This document shows positions 1 through 5,921 of a stretch of 7,184 nucleotides of DNA, one piece after another (the stretch's first letter is position 1; every line of letters begins with the position of its first letter). Under the pieces are notes generated by a model. It saw only the letters and a program-made list of their open reading frames with translations, searched no databases and was not told the DNA's origin. A program made the position numbers and the translations under genes. This DNA comes from JACXVD01 sp020446665. Its GTDB lineage: Bacteria > Pseudomonadota > Alphaproteobacteria > Sphingomonadales > Sphingomonadaceae. The stretch lies in assembly GCA_041396905.1 (NCBI GenBank), contig JAWKXQ010000036.1, forward strand, positions 1-7,184, in the 5' to 3' direction.

Positions 1-3000
1 CGCTGATGATCTGATCGTCAGCCAGCTGGAGCAATATGATCTGCCCGCCAGCTACGATATCGAACAGATTTCTGCTGACCGGCAAGTGCTGACCAATATC
101 GTGATTGGTGATCCGCAAAAGCCGGACATGGTGATTGAGCGCGTCGAAATTGACATGGCTTATGGCTTTGGCGGTGCGTCAATCGGGCAGGTCCGACTGG
201 TGCGTCCGCGCCTGTTTGGGCGGTTGCAGGGCGGCAAGGTCAGCTTTGGCAGCCTCGACCGAATCCTCTATGCAGAGAGCGATGTGCCGCCCGCTCTGCC
301 CGATCTTGATCTGGCGCTGGAAGACGGACGCGCCCTGATCGACAGCGAATATGGCCCGCTGGGAATCAAGGCAGAGGGCAAGGGCAATCTCGCCAGCGGT
401 TTTACCGGGATTGTTGCGGCAAATGCTCCTTCATTGGCAGGGCAAGGCTGCATCCTGCGCAAGGCGACGCTCTATGGCAGGATAAAGACCAGTGCTGGTG
501 AGCCGCATTTTGCAGGTCCCATGCGGCTGGGCGGTTTGTCATGCGAAGGCGGTCTCCAGATTGAACCGTCAGCGATGGAGCTGGCGGCCCATGCAGACAG
601 CGATTTTGCCGCCTTTGAAGCAAACGGTACGCTGGAGAGCGGGAAAGCCCGTTACGGCGCTGCCCAACTGGCCGGGATGGACGGGACAATCCGTGCGGCC
701 TGGCGCGACGGGCGGCTCAATTCCACTTGGAAGCTGGGCGCGCGGCTGGTCAACTTGCCGCAGGCGAAACTGGCCAGGCTCTCTAGCGAAGGGACCTTGC
801 GTGCCAGCGATGGGTTCAGCCAGATCGGGGCTGAAGCAGAGCTGGATGGTGAAGGCATCGCGCTCGGAAAGGATCTCGATTCGACGCTGGCCTCTATGCA
901 GGATTCGGCCGCAGATACGTTAGTGGCACCTTTGCTGGCGAAGATCCGCTCCGAGCTGGCGCGCGAAGCGGCAGGCAGCCGCCTGGCAGCAAGCCTGAGC
1001 CTGCGTGCAACGCCGGAGAGTACGACACTGGTCATGCCACAGGCGCGTTGGCGCGGGGGCAGCGGGGCCACGCTGCTGTCGCTTTCCAGCTTTCAAATGG
1101 CCAGCGAGGGCGGCACCCCGCTTGTGTCGGGCAATCTTTTCACCGGCGGCGGCTTGCCGCGCATCACCGGGCGGATGGAACAGAGCGGTGCCGGACGGAT
1201 GGCCCTGAACCTTGCTATGGCACCCTATGAAGCGGGCACTTCCTCGCTGGCCATGCCCCGGATGCTGCTGTTGCAGGACCGGCGCGGGACACTGGGCTTT
1301 TCCGGTGAAGTCATCGCCAGTGGTCCCTTGCCGGGTGGCGAAACGCAGGGGCTGCGGATGCCACTGGTCGGCAGCTGGTCCCCGGATGGCCGGTTGGCGA
1401 TTGCGCGTGGTTGCTCCAATGTGGCGTTTGACAAGCTCCAACTGGCGCAGCTGACGCTGCAGAAGCGCGCTTTGACCCTGTGCCCGCCACGCGGGCGGTC
1501 GATCCTTGAGATAGACGGGCGCGGGATGCGGCTGGCGGCGGGTGCCCCGTCGCTGGTCCTTGACGGCCTGCTGGGTGAAACCCCGCTGAAAGTGCAAAGC
1601 GGCCCGATTGGTTTCGCCTGGCCGGGCAATCTTTTTGCCAAGGATGCCAATGTGCAGCTTGGCCCGGCAGAGAGTGGCGTGAAGCTGGGCCTTGCGGACC
1701 TCGAAGCGACGCTTGGCGGAGAAATTTCCGGGACCTTCTCCGGCGTGGATGCGCAGCTGGCAACGGTGCCGATGGACGTCAGCGAAGCGACCGGCAAATG
1801 GGCCTTTGCAGATGGCGCCCTGCGCCTTAGCGAGACGCAGTTCCGGCTGAGCGACCGTGAATTCGTGCCCGGCACCAATGAACCGCGCTTCTACCCTCTC
1901 TCCGCCAGCGATGCCTGGCTGGTGCTGGCCGACAATGTCATCCGCGCTGATGTGATCATGCGCAACCCCAAGACCCAGCGCGAAGTGGTGCAGGCCGATA
2001 TCCAACATGACTTGCTGACCACGCGCGGTGAAGCGCAGCTGGAGGTTGATGGCCTGCGGTTTGATGACCAGCTCGAATTCGGGGATGTGAGCTATTACCT
2101 GTTCGGCTTCGTCGCCTATGCCGAAGGGATCGTCAAAGGGCAGGGCAAGATCAGTTGGGACGAAAACGGCGTTACCAGCAGCGGGGGCACGTTTGGCAGC
2201 GATGATTTCAAACTCGCGGCAGCCTTCGGCACAGTCGGCGGCCTGCGCGGACAGGTGCAATTCACTGACCTGATTTCGCTTACCACGGCCCCGCGTCAGA
2301 AACTCTATATCGCCTCCATCGACCCCGGGATCGAGGCGCGCGATGGCCAAATCGAATGGTCCCTGGAAAATGGTGAAGTGCTGCAGGTCCATGGCGGGCA
2401 ATGGCCCTTCCTTGGCGGCAGGCTGGAATTGCGCCCGGTGGCGCTGAATTTCTCCAAGCCGGAAACGCGCCGCTATGTGCTGGATATTGCCGGGGTAGAG
2501 GCCGCCCAGTTCATCGAGCAGATGGAACTCGCCAATCTCAGCGCAACCGGACAATTTGACGGCACATTGCCGCTGGTTTTCGATGAAATGGGCAATGGCA
2601 GTATTGAAGGCGGGGCGCTGGTATCGCGTCCGCCGGGCGGTAATCTCTCCTATGTCGGGGAACTGACCTATGAAGATATGGGGGCGATGGCCAATTTCGC
2701 CTTTAACGCGCTGCGATCGCTCAATTACCGCCAGATGACCATAGATATGCAGGGGCCGCTGACGGGTGAGATCATCACGCAGATGCGCTTTGACGGGGTG
2801 ACGCAGGGGGAAGGGGCCTCGCGCAACATCCTCACTCGCCGGATTGCGAAGCTGCCGATCCGTTTCAACATCAATATCCGCACATCATTTTACAAACTCT
2901 TCCGCGACATTCAGATGATCTATGACCCGGCAATGTCCACCAATCCCATGGCTTTGGGGCTGGTTGACGAACAAGGCAGGCCGATCAGCAAAACCAATCC

Positions 3001-3043
3001 TGAAGCCGCCATTCAGACCCCAGAAAGCGAGGATAGGCCATGA
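1..3043 (+). CDS. ydbH: YdbH-family AsmA-like intermembrane lipid transport protein (5' partial)
   Basis: The frame is open from base 2 to the TGA at 3041-3043, giving 1013 visible residues. The real start is left of the window; a GTG at 86 is only an internal codon. The N-terminal membrane anchor expected for this family is therefore not visible. The protein is a long run of beta-rich, Gly- and Leu-rich segments typical of AsmA-like/repeating beta-groove proteins. The C-terminal part, encoded from about 2500 to 2900, resembles the DctA-YdbH domain (pieces such as SATGQFDGTLPL and GALVSRPPGG). E. coli YdbH is about 880 residues, so this homologue is longer. In E. coli, YdbH spans the periplasm from the inner membrane, meets YnbE at the outer membrane, and moves phospholipids outward redundantly with TamB and YhdP. 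The identity is strongly supported by the next two genes, ynbE and ydbL, the same trio as in E. coli. A strand near the C terminus carries NINIR (2867-2881), followed by a roughly 40-residue polar tail. Older databases may call it a dicarboxylate transport protein; nothing here supports that activity. Confidence 0.9.
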   Translation, partial: ADDLIVSQLEQYDLPASYDIEQISADRQVLTNIVIGDPQKPDMVIERVEIDMAYGFGGASIGQVRLVRPRLFGRLQGGKVSFGSLDRILYAESDVPPALPDLDLALEDGRALIDSEYGPLGIKAEGKGNLASGFTGIVAANAPSLAGQGCILRKATLYGRIKTSAGEPHFAGPMRLGGLSCEGGLQIEPSAMELAAHADSDFAAFEANGTLESGKARYGAAQLAGMDGTIRAAWRDGRLNSTWKLGARLVNLPQAKLARLSSEGTLRASDGFSQIGAEAELDGEGIALGKDLDSTLASMQDSAADTLVAPLLAKIRSELAREAAGSRLAASLSLRATPESTTLVMPQARWRGGSGATLLSLSSFQMASEGGTPLVSGNLFTGGGLPRITGRMEQSGAGRMALNLAMAPYEAGTSSLAMPRMLLLQDRRGTLGFSGEVIASGPLPGGETQGLRMPLVGSWSPDGRLAIARGCSNVAFDKLQLAQLTLQKRALTLCPPRGRSILEIDGRGMRLAAGAPSLVLDGLLGETPLKVQSGPIGFAWPGNLFAKDANVQLGPAESGVKLGLADLEATLGGEISGTFSGVDAQLATVPMDVSEATGKWAFADGALRLSETQFRLSDREFVPGTNEPRFYPLSASDAWLVLADNVIRADVIMRNPKTQREVVQADIQHDLLTTRGEAQLEVDGLRFDDQLEFGDVSYYLFGFVAYAEGIVKGQGKISWDENGVTSSGGTFGSDDFKLAAAFGTVGGLRGQVQFTDLISLTTAPRQKLYIASIDPGIEARDGQIEWSLENGEVLQVHGGQWPFLGGRLELRPVALNFSKPETRRYVLDIAGVEAAQFIEQMELANLSATGQFDGTLPLVFDEMGNGSIEGGALVSRPPGGNLSYVGELTYEDMGAMANFAFNALRSLNYRQMTIDMQGPLTGEIITQMRFDGVTQGEGASRNILTRRIAKLPIRFNINIRTSFYKLFRDIQMIYDPAMSTNPMALGLVDEQGRPISKTNPEAAIQTPESEDRP

Positions 3044-3309
3044 CAGACTGGCAATTGACCCTGCGCCACGCGCCTGCGACAAGCCTTTCCATGAACGGAA
3101 CGAGGCGATTTCAGGCAGCGAAGGGGCAGGGCGCATGCAGGCTGCTGATGCTGGTGGCGGGCATGGCGATGCTGGCAGGGTGCGTTTCCGTGAACGCGCC
3201 GGACGGTCCGATCGTCATAGAGCTCAATATCAATATCCGGTCTGAAGTGGTTTACCGGCTGGCCAATGATGCCAGCGAGACGATAGAAGATAATGCGGAC
3301 ATCTTCTGA
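3040..3309 (+). CDS. ynbE: YnbE-family outer-membrane lipoprotein
   Basis: Small lipoprotein of 89 residues from the ATG at 3040, which overlaps the ydbH stop as ATGA, indicating translational coupling. GAGGA at 3029-3033, six bases upstream, favours this start. A hydrophobic stretch (about residues 35-46) ends in the lipobox LAGC, with Cys48 as the lipidated residue. Residue +2 is Val rather than Asp, which fits outer-membrane sorting. The mature part is only 42 residues and aligns end to end with E. coli YnbE: a VNAP-PI stretch, then a beta strand ELNINIRSEV, then an acidic helix ending in DIF. In E. coli, YnbE multimerises by strand stacking and caps the YdbH groove, bridging to the outer membrane. 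The 47-residue leader is unusually long for a lipoprotein signal peptide. An internal ATG at 3091 would leave a 30-residue leader but has a poorer ribosome binding site. Confidence 0.92.
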   Translation: MTDWQLTLRHAPATSLSMNGTRRFQAAKGQGACRLLMLVAGMAMLAGCVSVNAPDGPIVIELNINIRSEVVYRLANDASETIEDNADIF

Positions 3310-3337
3310 TGGCCGCGCAAAGTGGATGGAGTGCGTG

Positions 3338-3730
3338 ATGACAAGACTGAGCCGCAAGATCGCCCTTGGCACTGCTGCTGCCGCGCTGGCCGTTACCGGC
3401 CTTGCCGGTGCCGCCTGGGCCCAGCGTGACCCCGCCTATGAAGCGGCCCGCTCTTCCGGGCAGGTGGGCGAGAAGATGGATGGCTATCTGGGCATTGTCG
3501 GCGCAGAAACGGCCGAGCTGAAGCGGCTGGTCAATGATATCAATATTAAGCGCCGCGCCGTCTATGCGGAAAAGGCGCAGGCCGCCAATGCCACGCTGGA
3601 AGAATATTCGCTGACAGCGGGCTGCATCGCGATTTCACGGACCACGCCGGGCGAGAAATATCAGGCACCTGACGGCAGCTGGAAAACCCGCACCGCCGCC
3701 GCGCCAGAGCGTGATGCGCGCTGCCCGTAA
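3338..3730 (+). CDS. ydbL: YdbL-family (DUF1318) periplasmic protein
   Basis: A 130-residue secreted protein. The frame is open upstream to 3293, but the ATG at 3338 is chosen because GGAG (3328-3331) lies six bases before it and because a clean signal peptide begins there: basic MTRLSRK, hydrophobic core to about residue 26, then a cleavage site AWA before Gln29. The mature part carries the DUF1318 signature: SSGQVGE (39-45), DGYLGIV (48-54), then a charged helix with LVNDINIKRRAVY. In E. coli, YdbL modulates assembly of the YdbH-YnbE lipid bridge, so this gene probably acts as a periplasmic helper of its two upstream neighbours. It starts 28 bases after the ynbE stop. Odd feature: the C-terminal region (about residues 92-130) continues past the part I recognise from E. 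coli and contains two Cys, Cys96 and Cys129, which could form a disulfide in the periplasm. That pairing is inference. Confidence 0.88.
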   Translation: MTRLSRKIALGTAAAALAVTGLAGAAWAQRDPAYEAARSSGQVGEKMDGYLGIVGAETAELKRLVNDINIKRRAVYAEKAQAANATLEEYSLTAGCIAISRTTPGEKYQAPDGSWKTRTAAAPERDARCP

Positions 3731-3742
3731 GCCTTGAATACC

Positions 3743-3769
3743 CGCCCCTTCCATCGAGGGGGCGATTTT
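3743..3769 (+). terminator. Probable intrinsic terminator of the ydb operon
   Basis: CGCCCC at 3743-3748 pairs with GGGGCG at 3759-3764 across a 10-base loop and is followed at once by ATTTT. It lies 12 bases after the ydbL stop. The stem is short (6 bp) though all G-C, and the T run is only four bases, so termination may be partial. Confidence 0.5.
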
Positions 3770-3795
3770 CCCCGCAAATGATGCACTGCGGCATG

Positions 3796-3824
3796 TTGAC
3801 TTGCCCCTGACCCCCTTCTAAGGG
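3796..3824 (+). promoter_or_regulatory. Candidate promoter for the F0 ATP synthase operon
   Basis: TTGACT at 3796-3801 is a good -35 match for a housekeeping sigma-70 promoter. Seventeen bases later, TAAGGG at 3819-3824 is a poor -10, although alphaproteobacterial -10 elements are often loose. The site lies after the ydb terminator and about 60 bases before the atpI start, which is where a promoter for the next operon is needed. The -10 region falls inside the hairpin at 3811-3826. The call rests mainly on the -35 and the position. Confidence 0.3.
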
Positions 3825-3826
3825 GG
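3811..3826 (+). repeat. Short perfect inverted repeat upstream of atpI
   Basis: CCCCCTT (3811-3817) is complementary to AAGGGGG (3820-3826), separated by two bases; as RNA or DNA it would fold with a loop of about four. No T run follows, so it is unlikely to be a terminator. It overlaps the candidate promoter -10 region. Confidence 0.45.
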
Positions 3827-3836
3827 CCTCGCCCTT

Positions 3837-3860
3837 GGCAGGCAGCCCTTTGCCTGTGCC
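3837..3860 (+). repeat. Imperfect hairpin in the atpI 5' leader
   Basis: Two copies of GGCA (3837-3840 and 3841-3844) pair with TGCC (3851-3854) and TGCC (3857-3860), with a 6-base loop and a 2-base TG bulge. It ends about 15 bases before the atpI Shine-Dalgarno, so it would sit in the 5' untranslated region of the operon mRNA if transcription starts upstream. No T run follows. A function is not demonstrated. Confidence 0.35.
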
Positions 3861-3884
3861 GCGTCTTCGCATATGGAGCATGGC

Positions 3885-4202
3885 ATGAGTGACGAGCAGT
3901 CTGCACAAGAGCCCCTTGCCGAGGATGCGCGAATTGACGCGCTCGAAGCGCGGTTGAAAGCCGCGAAAGAGCGTGAAGAGGAACGTAATCAGCCAAAGGC
4001 AACCGGAGCTGACGCGAATTATCGCAGTGGCAACCGGGTGCTGGCGGATTTGCTTGGCGGGCTTCTTGGTGGTTCGCTTATTGGCTGGGTGATTGGTCAC
4101 TTTGCCGGTAACGCACCCGTGGGTCTGATTGTGGGGCTGTTCCTTGGGATAGTCGTCGCTTTCAGGAACATTTTCCGGATGGCGAACAAGCGCCCCGACT
4201 GA
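3885..4202 (+). CDS. atpI: AtpI/AtpZ-family F0F1 ATP synthase accessory protein
   Basis: A 105-residue membrane protein at the head of the F0 operon. The ATG at 3885 is preferred over an in-frame ATG at 3873, because GGAG (3875-3878) lies six bases upstream of 3885 and would be inside the gene if 3873 were used. An acidic and charged N-terminal part includes a probable coiled coil (about residues 14-36). Two Gly-rich transmembrane segments follow: TM1 about 52-73 (LLGGLLGGSLIGWVIG) and TM2 about 78-97, and then a short basic tail. This two-helix layout with GLLGG and GWVIG motifs matches the AtpZ/AtpI family found first in atp operons. Family members assist assembly of the c ring or ATP synthase complex, or act in Mg2+ handling; neither role can be decided from sequence. 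It is followed by atpB after a 68-base gap with nothing notable except the atpB Shine-Dalgarno. Confidence 0.85.
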   Translation: MSDEQSAQEPLAEDARIDALEARLKAAKEREEERNQPKATGADANYRSGNRVLADLLGGLLGGSLIGWVIGHFAGNAPVGLIVGLFLGIVVAFRNIFRMANKRPD

Positions 4203-4270
4203 GCCCGGCGAAAGCAGGCAGTCAGGGCGTTGTTCATATCAGCATCCAGTTGGTAAGGGACGGTCAGAGC

Positions 4271-5062
4271 GTGGCAGCCGAACAGGCCAAAGTCGATCCG
4301 ATGCACCAGTTCACAATCCAGCCGATGTTCGGCTCGGATAACTGGGAAATAGCGGGCTATAATATCGCCTTCACCAATAGTGCGCTGTGGATGGCTATTG
4401 CCGCCATTGTGCTGTGGGTATTTGTCGCAGGCGGGATGAAGCGCGAGCTGGTTCCCGGCCGCTGGCAGATGGCGGTGGAAACCTTCACCGGTTTCATCGA
4501 CGATATGCTGGAAGCGAATATCGGCAAGGCCGGGCGCAAATATGTGCCCTATATTTTCTCGCTCTTCATGTTCATCCTGTTCGCCAATATCCTCGGCCTG
4601 TTGCCGCTGGGCGTGGTTGGCGTGCACCCCTTCACCTTCACCAGCCATTTCACCGCCACGGGCGTGCTGGCGATCATGAGCTTCCTGATCGTGCTGGTTG
4701 TGGGTTTCTGGAAGCACAAGTTCCACTTCTTCTCGCTGTTCGTGCCGCATGGTACGCCGCTGGTGATGATCCCGCTGATCTTCTGCATCGAGCTGGTGAG
4801 CTTCATGGTGCGCCCCTTCAGCCTCGGCCTGCGTCTCTTCGTTGCCATGATGGCTGGTCACGTGCTGCTGGAAGTTCTCTCCAGCTTCGTGATTGACGGC
4901 CTCAATGCCATGGCATCGGGGATTGGCCCGGTGGTCGCAATCCTCAGCTTCGTGCTGATGGTGGCTATCTGTGCGCTGGAAATTCTGGTGGCAGGCATCC
5001 AGGCTTATGTTTTTGCACTTCTCAGCTCGCTCTACATCAATGACGCTGAGAATTTGCACTAA
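4271..5062 (+). CDS. atpB: F0F1 ATP synthase subunit a
   Basis: A 263-residue integral membrane subunit forming the two proton half-channels against the c ring. The GTG at 4271 is chosen because AAGGGA (4255-4260) lies ten bases upstream and the N terminus (MAAEQAKVDPMHQF) then has the usual length; a TTG at 4250 would overlap that site. Visible helices: about 36-56, 93-112, 127-150, 165-187, and a C-terminal pair ending near 257. The family signature lies in RPFSLGLRLFVAMMAGH. Arg188, equivalent to E. coli Arg210, is the essential stator arginine. His197 occupies the E. coli Glu219 position, and Glu237 (seven residues before Gln244) occupies the E. coli His245 position, the swapped pair also known from mitochondria. 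The E. coli Asn214 position is Ala192. Gln244 matches E. coli Gln252. The protein appears complete and functional, and is co-transcribed with atpE downstream. Confidence 0.97.
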   Translation: MAAEQAKVDPMHQFTIQPMFGSDNWEIAGYNIAFTNSALWMAIAAIVLWVFVAGGMKRELVPGRWQMAVETFTGFIDDMLEANIGKAGRKYVPYIFSLFMFILFANILGLLPLGVVGVHPFTFTSHFTATGVLAIMSFLIVLVVGFWKHKFHFFSLFVPHGTPLVMIPLIFCIELVSFMVRPFSLGLRLFVAMMAGHVLLEVLSSFVIDGLNAMASGIGPVVAILSFVLMVAICALEILVAGIQAYVFALLSSLYINDAENLH

Positions 5063-5114
5063 GTTTCGTATATCAATTCAACGCTATCCTACGGGAATTT
5101 AAGGAGTTATGGAA
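5063..5114 (+). promoter_or_regulatory. AT-rich atpE leader with strong Shine-Dalgarno
   Basis: The 52 bases between atpB and the chosen atpE start are only about 37% G+C (19 of 52), far below the flanking genes. They end in AAGGAG (5101-5106), the strongest ribosome binding site in the window, eight bases before the ATG at 5115. An unstructured A/U-rich leader with a strong Shine-Dalgarno fits the need for many c subunits per complex. E. coli atpE has a known upstream translational enhancer of similar character. The functional reading is inference. Confidence 0.55.
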
Positions 5115-5342
5115 ATGGATCCTCAGGCTGCAAAGCTCATCGGCGCTGGTCTCGCTGCTATCGGTGCCGGCATGGCCGCCATCGGTGTGGGTAACGTGTT
5201 CGGCTCGTTCCTCGAATCCGCACTGCGCAATCCGGGCGCTGCTGACGGCCAGCAGGGCCGCCTGTTCATCGGCTTCGCTGCTGCTGAACTTCTCGGCCTG
5301 CTGTCGTTCGTCGTTGCGATGATCCTGATCTTCGTCGCCTGA
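5115..5342 (+). CDS. atpE: F0F1 ATP synthase subunit c
   Basis: A 75-residue hairpin of two transmembrane helices that forms the rotating proteolipid ring. The ATG at 5115 is preferred to an in-frame ATG at 5109, because AAGGAG (5101-5106) is eight bases from 5115 but only two from 5109. Using 5109 would add just Met-Glu. TM1 carries the Gly-rich packing motif GAGLAAIGAGMAAIGVG (10-26). The polar loop has Arg38-Asn39-Pro40, which contacts the F1 stalk. TM2 contains the ion-binding carboxylate Glu58 in the segment AAAELLGLL. At the positions that ligate Na+ in sodium-type c subunits there are Val25 and Leu59 rather than Gln and Ser, so it is predicted to be proton-driven (inference). Spacing to atpB is 52 bases and to the b' gene 84 bases; both gaps hold apparent expression signals. 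Confidence 0.97.
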   Translation: MDPQAAKLIGAGLAAIGAGMAAIGVGNVFGSFLESALRNPGAADGQQGRLFIGFAAAELLGLLSFVVAMILIFVA

Positions 5343-5363
5343 CGAATTTCAACGATCACTCTG

Positions 5364-5386
5364 CCGGCCGGGACAAGCCCGGCCGG
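5364..5386 (+). promoter_or_regulatory. Perfect 9-bp intercistronic hairpin between atpE and b' gene
   Basis: CCGGCCGGG (5364-5372) pairs perfectly with CCCGGCCGG (5378-5386) around a 5-base loop, 21 bases after the atpE stop. The next T run (TTTT, 5394-5397) begins eight bases beyond the stem, which is too far for a classical intrinsic terminator. It is more likely a 3' stabiliser or RNA-processing barrier protecting the atpE message, or a partial attenuator, so that subunit c is made in excess over b and b'. The structure is seen; the role is inferred. Confidence 0.7.
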
Positions 5387-5426
5387 ACCGACCTTTTCGA
5401 ACGCTTGACCGCCGGGACGTAAAACA

Positions 5427-5921
5427 ATGCCCCAGATAGCTCAGCTGATGGAAACCTGGAGCAGCCAGATATTCTGGGTGCTGGTATTCTTCGGGCTTGT
5501 CTTCTTCATCATCGGGCGCGGCATGGTGCCCAAGGTGATGAACACAGTCGCTCAGCGCGACAACCAGATCGCTGCCGATCTCGCCGCTGCTCAGGCTGCG
5601 CGTGACAAGGCGGATGAACAGGAAGAATCCTGGCGCAAGCGTGAGAATGAAAATCGCGCACAGGCACAGGCGATTGTCGCAGAAGCCAAGGCGGCTGCTG
5701 CTGCGGAGAGCGAAAAGAAGCTCGCTGTGGCGCAGGCACGGCTCGACAAGAAGCTGGCCGAAGCGGATGAGCGGATCGCTGCCGCCCGTGGCGAAGCGCT
5801 GGGTGAAGTGGAAGCGGTCGCTGCCGAAGCGGCGCGGGACATTGTCCAGCGTGTCGCCGGGGTGAAGATCGCGGCTGCTTCGGCAAAATCTGCCGTCAAG
5901 AAGGCGATGAGCAATGTCTGA
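5427..5921 (+). CDS. atpF2: F0F1 ATP synthase subunit b'
   Basis: A 164-residue peripheral stalk subunit, also called AtpX or AtpG in other species. After a short start (MPQIAQLMETW) there is one transmembrane helix (about 12-30, SQIFWVLVFFGLVFFIIG), then a long charged, Ala-rich coiled coil (about 40-150) with many Glu, Lys, Arg and Gln heptad-like repeats, ending near the F1-binding region. The MPQ start followed by QIFW just inside the membrane is typical of alphaproteobacterial and chloroplast-like b' rather than b. b' pairs with b as a heterodimer that holds F1 against rotation. The ribosome binding site is weak (GGGACG at 5414-5419), in contrast to atpE. The last eight bases overlap the start of atpF, implying coupled translation and near-equal amounts of b' and b. 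Confidence 0.93.
   Translation: MPQIAQLMETWSSQIFWVLVFFGLVFFIIGRGMVPKVMNTVAQRDNQIAADLAAAQAARDKADEQEESWRKRENENRAQAQAIVAEAKAAAAAESEKKLAVAQARLDKKLAEADERIAAARGEALGEVEAVAAEAARDIVQRVAGVKIAAASAKSAVKKAMSNV

Noticed and set aside
86..88. GTG as the possible start of the ydbH protein.
   Set aside because: The frame stays open to the left edge with ordinary coding sequence, and the family needs an N-terminal membrane anchor that is not present at 86.
920..2554. A 544-codon open frame on the minus strand inside ydbH.
   Set aside because: Shadow frame in GC-rich coding DNA; low-complexity Arg, Gln and Ala composition, no recognisable family, while the plus strand encodes a family member supported by its neighbours.
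4097..5059. A 320-codon open frame on the minus strand covering all of atpB, unusually rich in His, Glu and Gln.
   Set aside because: It is the antisense shadow of a conserved membrane gene with strong codon bias; the composition is what reverse-complemented hydrophobic codons give, and no domain is recognisable.
5109..5111. ATG at 5109 as the atpE start.
   Set aside because: The strong AAGGAG would be only two bases away; the ATG at 5115 has standard spacing. It cannot be fully excluded and changes only two residues.
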